Assembly (NCBI GenBank): GCA_016987375.1
Contig: PJRA01000011.1
Coordinates: 166,042-214,081 of the forward strand
DNA: 48,040 bases
Source: Brachionus koreanus
Taxonomy: Eukaryota > Rotifera > Eurotatoria > Ploima > Brachionidae
Direction: 5' to 3'
The translations under genes were made by a program, and so were the position numbers. Of this stretch, positions 1 to 9,740 are shown one piece after another. Every line of letters begins with the position of its first letter. Position 1 is the first letter of the stretch. The notes under the pieces were generated by a model. It made no database searches. It saw nothing but the letters and a program-made list of their open reading frames with translations, and was not told where the DNA came from.

Positions 1-31
1 TATTATTGAAAAATAAAATTATAAAAAAATG

Positions 32-110
32 ATTAAATTTATTGAATAAAAAACAAATAAAGGAAGTTACAAAAGAGGTTCAAAAGACCCCTCCGGTTTT
101 TGAGTGTTAA
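32..110 (+). repeat. Left copy of a dispersed ~80-bp repeat
   Basis: This block is closely matched, in the same orientation, by 46656-46734 at the other end of the window. Both copies run from an AT-rich stretch through a 'ggaagt(t/a)acaaaa' core to 'cctccggt(t/c)tttga'. The GC-richer core and AT-rich flank suggest the end of a transposable element family rather than a gene. The family is not identified. The rest of 1-745 is AT-rich and probably intronic sequence of the CYFIP gene. Confidence 0.7.
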
Positions 111-481
111 GTTAAGTTACAAAAGTTAACTGATACAAAATTAAGCTTTTGTCCCAAGCGTTAGTGGTCAATTAAAATCGAAACTTGATTTTAAATGCTG
201 ATTTAAAAAGCGAAAAATTATAAACTAACACGGACTTAAAAAATGAAATTAAAAAAATTTCGATCTAATTAAATTTAATTTAATTAAAGGTTTAAAAAAT
301 TATTTTGAAAAAATATTAACCTTTATTTCTATTATGACTCTAAAATCTAAGTTTTATCTAAAACAAAAGAAAAAATGTCTAAAATTAATTTTGAAAAAAT
401 TAGAGTTTTATTTAATTTTTCAGTTTAATTGAAAAAATGATTAATTATTTTTGATATATCATTGATGCTACATAACATTAA

Positions 482-634
482 GACAATCAGAATTTTGGGT
501 TTTCGAGTAGATGCAAGGGTAAACTGAACACGAGCAACCAAGCATTAATGGCATATTTCAAATGTGCTATGAAAAATGCTAATAACAACAGCTCAAAGGT
601 TTTGGCTGACCAAATTTTAAATACTCTGATCAGA
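482..634 (+). other. Unassigned coding-like island, 51 codons
   Basis: A plus-strand frame is open from just after a TAA at 479 to a TGA at 635. It reads like ordinary protein, with a mixed, non-AT-driven composition that includes KGKLNTSNQALMAYFKCAMK. The flanks are almost pure A/T, so the island stands out. It does not match the CYFIP region expected upstream of the exon at 746. It has no ATG near its beginning and no clear splice pair. It may be a stray exon, a pseudogene piece or part of a transposon. The opposite-strand frame over the same bases is probably a shadow. Confidence 0.3.
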
Positions 635-745
635 TGACCAAGTTTCATATTTGCTCCATTTTTCGCCAATGACACTTGAAAATTAAATTTTAGATAGATT
701 TCAAAATAAATTTATAATTTTAGAATAAAAAATTTTAAATTTCAG

Positions 746-1510
746 ACTGGTGATGAAGTTATCGATTTGGTTCATGCATCCATTTATCTAAATTGGTTGC
801 CAAAACCATTTTGCAAAGACAATGAAAACATCGAAACGAAAATTAAAAAATTGGAGCAAAAATTCGCTTCTTTACAGATAGTTAAAATAATAGAAAAACT
901 TGGATCAGAGCAACAAGTCAATCTTGTACATGAAAGTGAACTTCTTACTAGAGAAAGATTGTGTTGTGGCTTGAGCATATTCGAATACGTTTTGACCAAG
1001 ATAAAATCATTTCTAGTAGAAGATCCTATTTGGTTTGATTTAAATCAGGAACCACCGTCTAACGGTGTGATGAATGTTGACGAAAATGTTGAATTTCATC
1101 GAATATGGAGTGCTATGCAGTTTGTGTATTGTTTGCCACGTCAAACAAATTCTTATCTTGTTGAAGAATTGTTCGGTGACGGTCTAATTTGGGCAGGATG
1201 CTCTATTATTAGTCTTCTCGGACAGCAACAACGGTTCGAAGCATTTGACCATTGTTATCACTTATTTAAAGTAAATCAAGTTGATGGTCAATCTGATAAA
1301 GTAAATCAAGTAGCCTTGCCTATTTTTATGAATCGGATTCGAAAACATCAAGTTTTGAATCAAGAAATATTCGCGGTTCTAAACAAATACATTAAATCGT
1401 CGGCAATGGGTCAGCAAAATTTGAATGAACCGGCTGATTCAACTCAAATGACCAATATTCAACAGATTAAATGTTTTCAGCCTCCCTTTGATAACAATAT
1501 TCTTAATTGA
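746..1510 (+). CDS. CYFIP: CYFIP (Sra-1/PIR121), last exon, 3' part of gene
   Basis: CYFIP proteins are subunits of the WAVE regulatory complex. They bind Rac-GTP and relay it to Arp2/3-driven actin branching. This 254-codon exon starts after a 'tttcag' acceptor at 741-745, in phase 0, and ends at TAA 1508-1510. It aligns with the C-terminal quarter of animal CYFIP1/2: NWLPKPFCKDN, LLTRERLCCGLSIFEY, NGVMNVDENVEFHRIWSAMQ, FGDGLIWAGCSIISLLGQQ and a final KCFQPPFDNN, like the family's C-terminal RCFQPPIHQS. The residues between the terminal helix and that motif are loosely conserved. The upstream ~1,000 residues lie before the window. An AATAAA at 1555-1560 would serve polyadenylation. GUF1 begins only 157 bases downstream on the same strand. 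Confidence 0.93.
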   Translation, partial: TGDEVIDLVHASIYLNWLPKPFCKDNENIETKIKKLEQKFASLQIVKIIEKLGSEQQVNLVHESELLTRERLCCGLSIFEYVLTKIKSFLVEDPIWFDLNQEPPSNGVMNVDENVEFHRIWSAMQFVYCLPRQTNSYLVEELFGDGLIWAGCSIISLLGQQQRFEAFDHCYHLFKVNQVDGQSDKVNQVALPIFMNRIRKHQVLNQEIFAVLNKYIKSSAMGQQNLNEPADSTQMTNIQQIKCFQPPFDNNILN

Positions 1511-1554
1511 TTTTTTAAAAATATTTTTTATTTTTTTTTAGATGAATTTTGTTT

Positions 1555-1560
1555 AATAAA
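1555..1560 (+). promoter_or_regulatory. Likely polyadenylation signal of CYFIP
   Basis: A canonical AATAAA hexamer lies 45 bases past the CYFIP stop codon and about 110 bases before the GUF1 start. In such AT-rich DNA the hexamer alone is weak evidence. Its position is what supports it. Confidence 0.45.
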
Positions 1561-1667
1561 TAGTTTAATATAGAGTTAAAAAATTATTTAATTTATTTCT
1601 CGCCTTTGGTTAGGTGAATTAAACTAAAATAAAAATCTTTAAATTTTTTTTTAAATAATTGAAAAAG

Positions 1668-4600
1668 ATGAGTTTGCTCCGAATCCAGAATGATTTTTTT
1701 AAAGTATTCAAACGATCTCTAAGTGATAAAGTATTTGATTTGACTAGTTTATCTTATGATAAAATCAGAAATTTTAGTATCATTGCTCATGTGGACCATG
1801 GCAAATCAACATTAGCTGATCGTTTACTGGAAATAACAGGTTTAATTATTAAACTTAAATTTAATAGGCAATGTGAAATTTCATACAAAATTTTCAATAC
1901 AAAAATTAAAAAACTCTATAACTTTTGTTCTAAAAGCTAAAATTTGTTCTGCTGTTGAAACAAAGTGATTGCGATTTATTTTCAATATTATTAAAGTGAG
2001 TGAAATTTTGCAGAGATTTTGCAGACTTCGGCAGTAGGTGAAACAACAGTTGTTTCACTTTGTTTCAACAGCAGAACAAATTTTGGCTTTAAGAACAAAA
2101 GTTATAGAGTTTTTTAATTTTTGTATTGAAAATTTTGTAAGAAATTTCACATTGCCAATTTAATAAGATATCTCTGGTTAGCCTATTGTGATTTTTTAGT
2201 AATTCAAAGATGTCACTTTTTATTAAAATATACAAAAAATTTTTCGTTTTTTTTTAAAGCTGGATATTTTTGATTATAGAATTTTTGTAATTCTAAAACT
2301 TTAAGCTATATTATTTATTGAAATATCGAATGAATCGAATGCTATGTCATCAAAATGATATGTCTAACTCTTTGTTTAATTGTTTATTTAATTACAAAAA
2401 TGAAAAAAAATTTTATAAAACTTAAAATGAAAATTTTGAAATTTTAGTTCTGTTACGTCATTATTTGTGCTCTGCGTACGTAATCCTAAGCTTATTACTG
2501 GTAAATAATCAAATGATCTTTTAAATTCACAATCGAAAATATCCTGTCAATCTAATTTGATTACGGTAAACCCTTGCGATATCATGTATGAGATAACTTT
2601 TGATTCTTAGGTTTTAATGCACACATAAGCGATCATCCTTCTCATTTTAAATTGGGCTCTTTGGGATGCGTGCATAAAAATGCAGATTTCATGTTTTGAC
2701 GCGACGTTAAAATTCAAAAAACCTGCAAAATAATGCTGGGCAAAAAACCGAAAATGCCGGCTTGACCCTGCACTTAAAACTGAAAATTATGAATTAAATT
2801 AGAGACAATTAAAAAATATTTTTATTTATTTTATTATTTTACTTAACTGTCCGAAAGTTTTGTAAAAAAAGTTTTGAAAGTTTTAAAAAATATATGTAAA
2901 ATAGAACTGATTTATTAGGAAATAATTAAAATAAAGCACAATTGATGCAAATTAAATCTAAATAATAAGGTATGGTAGCTCTTTTTAAAGGAAATTCGGT
3001 TAAGTCGTCCTATTAATTTAACTTTAGTTAGATTTTTGAAAAATACTGCCTGTAAATTAAGACACGATTTGCAGATCACTTAATTTCAAGAATATATGGT
3101 AGTTTTAACTTGGTTAATATTTTTTATTCTAAAGGAACAATACAAAAAAATGAAAAAAATAATAACAAACAAGTTTTGGATAGATTGGATGTAGAGCGAA
3201 AAAGAGGAATTACAGTTAAAGCTCAAACAGCATCAATGTTTTACAAAAATGAATATCTTTTAAATTTAATTGACACTCCTGGACACATAGACTTTACTTA
3301 TGAAGTATCTCGCTCTTTAAGAGCATGTCAAGGCTGCATATTAGTCGTAGACGCGACACAAGGCGTACAAGCTCAAACAATAGCCAATTTTTTTTTGGCA
3401 TTCGAAGCAGGAATCAAAGTTATTCCAGTAATAAACAAAATTGACTTAAAAACTGCTAATATTGAGTCAACAATTGAACAAATGAACCAAACACTTGAGT
3501 TCAACAGGGAAGACATTATTTTGATCAGTGCAAAAACAGGTCTAAACTGCGAAAATATTTTAGATGCTATTATAAACCAGATACCACCGTAAGTTTTCTT
3601 TATGTATTCATAAACATTACAAAGTGTTATTCTAATTTTAGACCGATAATAAATAAAAATAAGCCATTCAAAGCTTTAGTGTTTGATTCATTTTACGATT
3701 TAAGAAGAGGAGCAATCATTTATGTTGCATGTGTAGATGGTGAAATTAAAAAAGGTGACAAAGTAAAATCCTTTTTTAACAATAAGACATATGAAGTGCA
3801 AGAAGTTGGAATTGCTAGACCAGATTTTATGCCAGTAAATAAGCTTCGAGCTGGTCAAGTGGGCTACATGGTTTGTAATATCCGAAATATAAAAGAAGCT
3901 CTTGTGGGCGATACATTTCATTTAGATAAAGCCAAAGTAGAGCCTTTTCCAGGTTTTAAATCCCCAAAACCAATGGTAAAAATTTTACTAAATTTAAAAT
4001 ATAAAATTGGATTTTAATGATAATAAGCTTATTATTTCTATTTACTGCTGAAAATGCTGATAAGACTATAAACTACTTTACGAAGAATTCAATTTGATAA
4101 AATGTAATTTAAGAGAATTTTTTTTGTTAAAATTTAAAAATTTAATTTTCGTAATTAACTATGAAGATACCATATGACATAGCACTAATATATAGTATTA
4201 TAAATAAAATTTACCTAAAGCTTAGATCCTTAAGGTCTTAGTAAATTATAAATGAAAATTAATTTAGATAAATTAGCAAGAAAATAATTTTTTAGCCATT
4301 TAATACTTAATATCTTTCATTCCATTTTTTACATACACTTTTTAAAAGAATTTTAATATTTTTAACTTATTGACACTTGTTCTTAAAAAATGATGACCGA
4401 TTTAAAACAAAGTATTTATATATTAAAAAAAATTAATTTAAATAACACTAACATCCTAATTTTTTAATTTTTTTATCCATTTATTAGGTCAAACCAAGTA
4501 ACGCTTTTATTCTGATTTGAAAGTGGCATCGATAACATTATTTTTCTTCTTTGTCACTGATCTTTTGATTGTTCAATTCGAGTCTGTTTTTTTTTTGGAC

Positions 4601-7430
4601 AAGATTTCAGATTCGATACCTTTTTGAACTCCATCTGAAACTCTATGATCTGGATTGTTTCTATTGTTCTAGCAGCTATTAAACATCTAAATTTTTAAAG
4701 AAAGATTTAATTTGAATGTTAATATTAACTGAGTCAAAATTGCAATTTTTCACAGCTACGATAGGTGATGAACAAAAAGGCACTTTTTTAGTCTTTATTT
4801 TTTCAGAATAATTGTTAATTAGTTAAAAATATTGAATTTCTAATTGCAGACATAAAAAATTAAATTAAAATTCAATGTTAAATTAAAAAAAAATGATCAT
4901 TAAATATCATCATTTAATTTGATTTCTTTAAATTAGTATTTTTTTTATTTAATTAGTTGTTTTTTGTAACGAGCTTATTTTTATTTGATAGATATTTTAT
5001 TATATTAAGTCTTGAATAACAGAGTTTTTTTAAACCATCTACCATTGGACTAAATGTTAGTTTTGAGTCTATTGTGATGCTTATAAGTAAATTTTTCGCT
5101 TTTGTTCGTTTTTCAAAAATCACCTAACATGAATTTTCAGCAGACACTTTCATTTTTCATTAGAAAAGCCTTTACTCAACTTTTTCAAGGCATTAATTCA
5201 TCATATTTTCAAGATTTCCTTCCATTTTAGAGATAAAAAAAAAACTGCCAAATCGTTTGCAAAAAGAAGAGAGCATTAGCAATTTGTTTTATTTATTTTT
5301 GCTATGTCATTAATTAAATGCGGAGGTCGGCTAATTATTGATCCTTGTGATACTGCTTTTATTGGATATTGATCACTCAAGTGTCCACTTACATTTACTA
5401 TAAAATAACTAGAATGATGAAATGCTTTTATTCAGAAAATAAAATAACAAGGAATTTTTACCTTAAATAATTTATAAACGAATGAATAAATATTACATTA
5501 TTTGTTTATTTATTTGCTACTTCTTTTTAAAATATAAAAAGAAAAATTACAATAAATTTATATAAAATAAAACTTTGAATTTATTGCAGTTGATTTGAAC
5601 AAGCGAAAAAAAGGTTTTGACATTCGGCGCTCAGAAATTGCTATTCATAGAATTTTTTTGGAAACTTCTTTTCCAGCAAAACGAATATTTTCTGGAAATT
5701 TTTTTTTGTCATCTGTTAATCTGTACCTAGCATTTCCTGGCATTTCAAAACAAAAATATTTTTCATCATCCAAAATTACGATGCTTTGCTCATAAATAAA
5801 GGTGATTTACGATTTTTCAAGCTTCATTATACTTTTTCCACCTTTCGATAAGAATATTTCGTTTTAGCCAATTTTCGACTAATAGAAAAATGATGAACAC
5901 TGAATTTTCTTCCAAGTTTTCGCTGACTTACCTTTTCTATTGTTTGTCAATTTTTTGAGTTTTGCCAGTTTTTCTTTGCTCCATGATGTTGGATGACCAG
6001 AATGTTTTTTTATTTGCAGACTTTGGCCTTTTAGCACTCGTTTTAGCCAATTTCTGTAGTATGTAATTGTATACTTTTAGCACTCGTTATATGCCGTCTT
6101 TCTGCAAATGTCTTCCTGAATAAAGTGATTCGCAGCTTTCGCTTTTGAACCTTTTTTTCAAAAACGAGTCTTTGGGTACCAGTAAACACTTTTTTCAAAT
6201 AAAAAAAAGCTTTCTAATATTATAAATTGTGTCCTTTTCTACAAATGTATTGACCATTGTAGCAATTTTAAAATAAGTATTAAGTTTCGTGTAACTAATT
6301 ATGTATCACCCGTTAAAAAAAAAAGAAAAAGTAAGGAAGCAATTACATAATTAAGTAGAATATTCAATAAATCTTGATTATTAACACAATTTTATATGAA
6401 TATTTTCTATGAAGAGTCTATCTATTAATTAAACTAGGTATTTTCAGGTTTTTTTCCAGAAGACACCGAAAACTTTTCTTTATTGCGAAGATCAATAGAA
6501 AAATTATCCATCAATGATTCAAGTGTGACAATTGCTGAAGATAGCTCGCCAGCACTAGGCCAAGGCTATAGACTTGGCTTTCTAGGCCTTCTTCATATGG
6601 AAGTTTTCAAAGAGCGCTTAGAAAAAGAGTTTAGTCAATCAGTAATAATTACAGCTCCAAATGTACCCTACAAAATTAAGTTCAGTAATCAAAGATTAAT
6701 TAAATTCCATGGAAGTAGTGAACTAACAATTGTAAATCCGACTTTGGTAAGTTTTTTTGGTATTATTGATATAAAAATTTGATCAGTTTTAAATTGACGA
6801 TGTTATAAGTGGCCAGAAGTGCAAAATTATGATGAAGCACTAGAACCAGTAGTCATAGGCACTATAGTTTGTCCAGATGAAGCCTTTAAGCCAGTTAACC
6901 AATTGTGCTTAAGTCGCAGAGGCATGTTTGAATCTAGTCAAGAAATTAGTGGTAACAGAGTTATTCTCAAATACAAACTGCCATTGAATGAGATAGTTTT
7001 GGATTTTTTCGATCGATTGAAAAAAGAGACTTCTGGCTATGCAAGTTTTGACTATGAAGAAATTTTTTATGAACCGTCTGATCTAGTAAAACTAATTGTC
7101 TGTCTAAATGATGTAGAAATTGAAGAACTAACTCAGATTGTACATCGGAAAAGAGCTGGGGTAATTGGTCGAGCTCTTGTCGAAAAACTTAGAGACCAAA
7201 TACCTCCAAAGCAATTCAAAATAGCCATTCAGGCTAAAATTGGTGGCAAAATTCTAGCAAGAGAGAATATAAAAGCAATGAGAAAAGATGTTACTGCTAA
7301 ATGTTATGGAGGCGATCAAACTAGAAAACTTAAGCTATTAAAACAACAAGCTGAGGGAAAAAAACGAATTAGAGAAACTGCCAAAATTGAAATAAGTAAA
7401 AATGTTTTGATAAATATCTTAAGAAAATAA
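1668..7430 (+). CDS. GUF1: GUF1, mitochondrial translation factor GTPase (LepA/EF4), 5 exons
   Basis: GUF1 is the mitochondrial homologue of bacterial LepA, a ribosome-binding GTPase that supports translation. Exons by reading frame and splice sites: 1668-1839, 3135-3588, 3642-3975, 6438-6746 and 6810-7430, totalling 1,890 bases or 629 residues (human GUF1 is about 670). All phases join cleanly. The G motifs are AHVDHGKST (G1), [12 protein letters not shown] (switch I), DTPGHIDF (G3), NKID (G4) and SAKTG (G5). Later come the LepA-typical [18 protein letters not shown] and the C-terminal [19 protein letters not shown], which defines LepA against EF-G. The ATG at 1668 gives a short basic N-terminus that could be a mitochondrial presequence. 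The exon 4 start at 6438 is set by restoring [12 protein letters not shown]. The exon 5 acceptor (ATAAG) lacks a pyrimidine tract. Introns 1 and 3 are swollen by transposon debris. Confidence 0.93.
1867..2156. repeat. Foldback (MITE-like) element in GUF1 intron 1
   Basis: Arms of about 102 bases at 1867-1968 and 2055-2156 are near-perfect reverse complements, separated by an 86-base centre. The centre holds a second, perfect small palindrome, GTGAAACAAC-A-GTTGTTTCAC, near 2038-2058. The whole block could form a long hairpin in DNA or in the pre-mRNA. No coding capacity is visible. High arm identity suggests a recent non-autonomous element or recent arm homogenisation. The right copy starts just 27 bases after the exon 1 donor. 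Confidence 0.88.
2157..3134. other. Remainder of GUF1 intron 1
   Basis: This is non-coding sequence up to the exon 2 acceptor at 3131-3134. The stretch 2450-2790 is clearly richer in G+C than its surroundings (for example 'gctctgcgtacgtaatcc' and 'aaaatgccggcttgaccctg'), as expected for a decayed insertion. No protein frame or terminal repeat could be recognised there. Confidence 0.4.
4950..5400 (-). mobile_element. Non-LTR retrotransposon reverse-transcriptase remnant in GUF1 intron 3
   Basis: Minus-strand translation near 5390-5210 gives QGSIIS, then a segment ending [12 protein letters not shown], a stop, and [13 protein letters not shown]. This corresponds to the reverse-transcriptase palm pattern PQGS...SP.LFNIFINDI...LLFADDLA. 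The catalytic YADD/FADD box reads FAND here, and the frame is broken by several stops. Weaker matches continue to about 4950. It is therefore an inactive LINE fragment inserted against the direction of GUF1. Both element ends are lost. Confidence 0.7.
5585..6317 (-). mobile_element. Degenerate mariner-like transposon, 5' part, in GUF1 intron 3
   Basis: The segment 5590-5800 is clearly homologous to the mariner transposase fragment at 13440-13640, on the same (minus) strand, although its frame is wrecked. Both share 'ggctttgacattc(c/g)', 'cttttccagcaaa(a/g)cga' and 'gcatttcc(t/c)ggcat'. The upstream transposase region is detectable up to about 6000. A terminal inverted repeat, 'taattatgtatcacccgtta', lies at 6297-6316. 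Its reverse complement matches the terminal repeat at 12943. The copy is truncated in the middle of the catalytic domain at about 5585. Confidence 0.75.
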
Positions 7431-7440
7431 ATAATATTCG

Positions 7441-7446
7441 AATAAA
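7441..7446 (+). promoter_or_regulatory. Likely polyadenylation signal of GUF1
   Basis: AATAAA lies 11 bases after the GUF1 stop codon. The position is plausible, though rather close to the stop. 7447-7869 contains nothing else recognisable apart from AT-rich sequence. Confidence 0.35.
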
Positions 7447-7869
7447 TTTAGTTATAAAAAACAAATTAATCTTTTTTAAACATTTTTATAAAGCCTAAAA
7501 AAATCAAAAATGAAATAAAACTTAAATAATTTATCCTAATAACAAAAAGTCTCTATTTTAATTCAGATTTTGTATTAAACACATTAATTGTATAGAAAAA
7601 CTGTCAGCTTTGATTTTATTGCTAAAGCTTCATGATATTAAAAAAATAGAAAATATTAAAATATTACCTATATGCTGAAATTAATTAATTTATGTCTAAT
7701 TTTTATTGAAAAAAAAATTTTTTATTGTCAATAATAGTTAAAATGAAAATTATATTTTTAACAAAAAAAATCAATTAATGTTGTGAAATTAGTTTATATT
7801 TAATAATTTGAAAAACATTGTATAAAAATAATTAATTTATCATATTATAACACTACGAAAAAAATTTAT

Positions 7870-8615
7870 GCGGCCCCGAAAAAGAACGAATTAAATTGTC
7901 AAGTTACGATGACTTCGATAAATCAGTGTTGTTTTGGTTCGAACAAGTTCAAAATTACAGTAATTGTACAGTGAGTGGTAGTGAAATTCAACTACAAACT
8001 TTAAAATTTGCGACAATGTTAGGCCATCGTGAATTCAGAGCAAGTAGTGGAGGGCTGTGCAAGTTTAAAGAGAGAAATGGAATTTCATTAAAAACCACGA
8101 AAGGTGAGGCTGGATTGGTCGACCAATGTAACGAAAACGTTTGAAAAAAATTTGAATTTTGAAAAGTATGCTTATGTTTCAGTCGATTCCAATTTATCAG
8201 CAAGGGGTTCTTTATCAGATATCGAAATTATCAACTCAATTTCAAATGCTGAGAACAAAAATGACAGTGATCCAGAAGTCGAAGATATTACAAAACCAAA
8301 AAAATCAGATTTTAGCTCAAAGGATGCAATAGAAAAAAATAATGATTTAAAAGATTCTTTTCTAAATAAAAGAGAAGATTATTCCAACGTTGTTGACTTT
8401 TTGTTTAATATTAAAAATATATGTAAAACTAAACAATCCAGTATTACAGATTTTGTAAAAAAAGATTAATTTTTAGTTTTATTTATCATTTTTTTAAACT
8501 TTTTCAATAAAAATTTTAATAAAAAATAAAAATTACCCATCTTTTTCAATGGGGTTTCGATAAAACGAGCACAAAAATTTTCGCCCAACTTGCTCGTTAT
8601 ACCAAGGAACGACTG
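7870..8615 (+). mobile_element. Pogo/Tigger-type transposon with internal deletion
   Basis: At 7896-8100 the frame encodes a CENP-B/Tc5-type helix-turn-helix: YDDFDKSVLFWFEQVQNYS, then SGSEIQLQTLKFATMLG, FRASSGGLCKFKERNGIS and KGEAGLVDQ. At 8160-8466 another frame encodes the acidic C-terminal tail of the same kind of transposase, ending KTKQSSITDFVKKD with stop TAA at 8467. The two frames meet near 8130. The whole DDE catalytic domain (about 250 residues) is missing between them, so the copy is non-autonomous. A GC-richer terminal repeat runs 8540-8615. It reads inward from the right as CAGTCGTTCCTTGGTATAAC, followed by TA as expected for pogo insertions. No matching left end was found. Confidence 0.78.
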
Positions 8616-8741
8616 TAAACTAAATAATTATAAAATTATTACTTAGAAATAAATTTTTGATAAATAAACTAATAATTCTTGGCATTAATTAAATAATTTG
8701 ACAATTTCTAGAATAACTGTGTAATAAAATACAAAATACAG

Positions 8742-8878
8742 GTAATATTTTCTCCAATTCCATTAGCTGTTTAAAAGTAGAAGATTGTTCATTAATAAAG
8801 TATATTCAGACAGCGATTGCTCCAAGAGCAAAAGCTGGAAAACCAGCAAAGCCAAAAATATGTTTAGTAAAACAATAA
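8742..8878 (+). other. Unassigned terminal-exon-like coding segment
   Basis: After an 'aaaatacag' acceptor-like site, a plus-strand frame runs to TAA at 8876-8878. It encodes VEDCSLIKYIQTAIAP then RAKAGKPAKPKICLVKQ. Its codon mix and basic C-terminus stand out from the AT-rich flanks and look like a genuine last exon. No companion exon was recognised upstream, and GUF1 already ended at 7430. It could be a decayed gene end, an orphan exon of a gene inactivated by the neighbouring insertions, or part of a transposon. 8616-8741 and 8879-9099 show nothing else. Confidence 0.3.
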
Positions 8879-9099
8879 TCAAATTAAAAATTTTTTTAAA
8901 TTTATTCTTTTTTTTTGTTTACGTTTAACTTTGATATTCCGTCCATTCAAAGCTTATTTTTATTAAAATAAGAGAATTAAAATATTAGACAAAAAAACTA
9001 AAGTTAAATTATAGAATTAATTTAAAAAACAAGTTTCAGTTTCTTATTTTTAACAAAAATTATTTTAAAGATATGAGAAAAGGATAATAATTGTGGCTC

Positions 9100-9740
9100 A
9101 CAATCAATGACGAAATTATCATCTAGATTTAGATCAGACTTAAGAAGCATAGATATAATAGGTTAAAGTATACAAAGAATAATTTGTTTAGATCCTTCTT
9201 TCTGTAAACTGCGAACACACTCAATATATTCATAATAAGTTGTTGGATTTTTTGAGTTGAGTTGTTATTGAGTTATTACTTTATAAATGTAAAGCCCTAC
9301 CATGATTTGTGTGAAAGAATATTTATGATATTCAGTCTCTGTGTACATTTTTCTTTTATTCTTTCAAGCTGTTTGTTAAAATTTAGATTTTTATCTAAAG
9401 TTCAGTAAAAAAATTAACGTTAGCCTGTGAAACTGGTTGATTATTCATAAAAAGATTGAAAGAAATACTCTTCTAATATCTTTCGAAAAGACTTTTTAGT
9501 TATATTTGGAAACTGACAATTTTAGCCTTCATTTATAGAGCCAAGATTCCAAATCACTGATGTAGCTTTATATCTCTTTATTTATTCTATTACCACCTTT
9601 CTTAAAAATGAAAATTGTAGCTATATCGTCTGCAAATAGCAAAGAATAGGTTTGATTCTGCTTATTGTTGGTAGATAGGTTGTTGATGTAAATAGTAAAT
9701 AAAAGGGGACTCAAGGCAGCTCCTTGGGTTTTTAATGAAT
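9100..9740 (-). mobile_element. LINE reverse-transcriptase fragment
   Basis: The minus-strand frame at 9737-9597 reads QGAALSPLLFTIYINNLS followed by SLLFADDIATIF. This is the conserved PQGxxLSPLLF and catalytic FADD box of a non-LTR reverse transcriptase. Downstream (to about 9100) decayed thumb-like sequence follows with stops and shifts, including FNLFMNNQPVSQANVN, the region that usually precedes 'FLGI' in CR1/jockey-like elements. The 5' side ends abruptly at about 9740. The copy is dead. Confidence 0.8.

Noticed and set aside
487..675. Minus-strand hydrophobic frame of 62 codons
   Set aside because: It overlaps the better plus-strand island at 482-634 and looks like a reverse-complement shadow. 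There is no splice or start support (the first ATG is not in a gene-like context).
5595..5795. 66-codon plus-strand open frame in GUF1 intron 3
   Set aside because: It is antisense to a mariner remnant that is clearly homologous to 13440-13640 on the minus strand.
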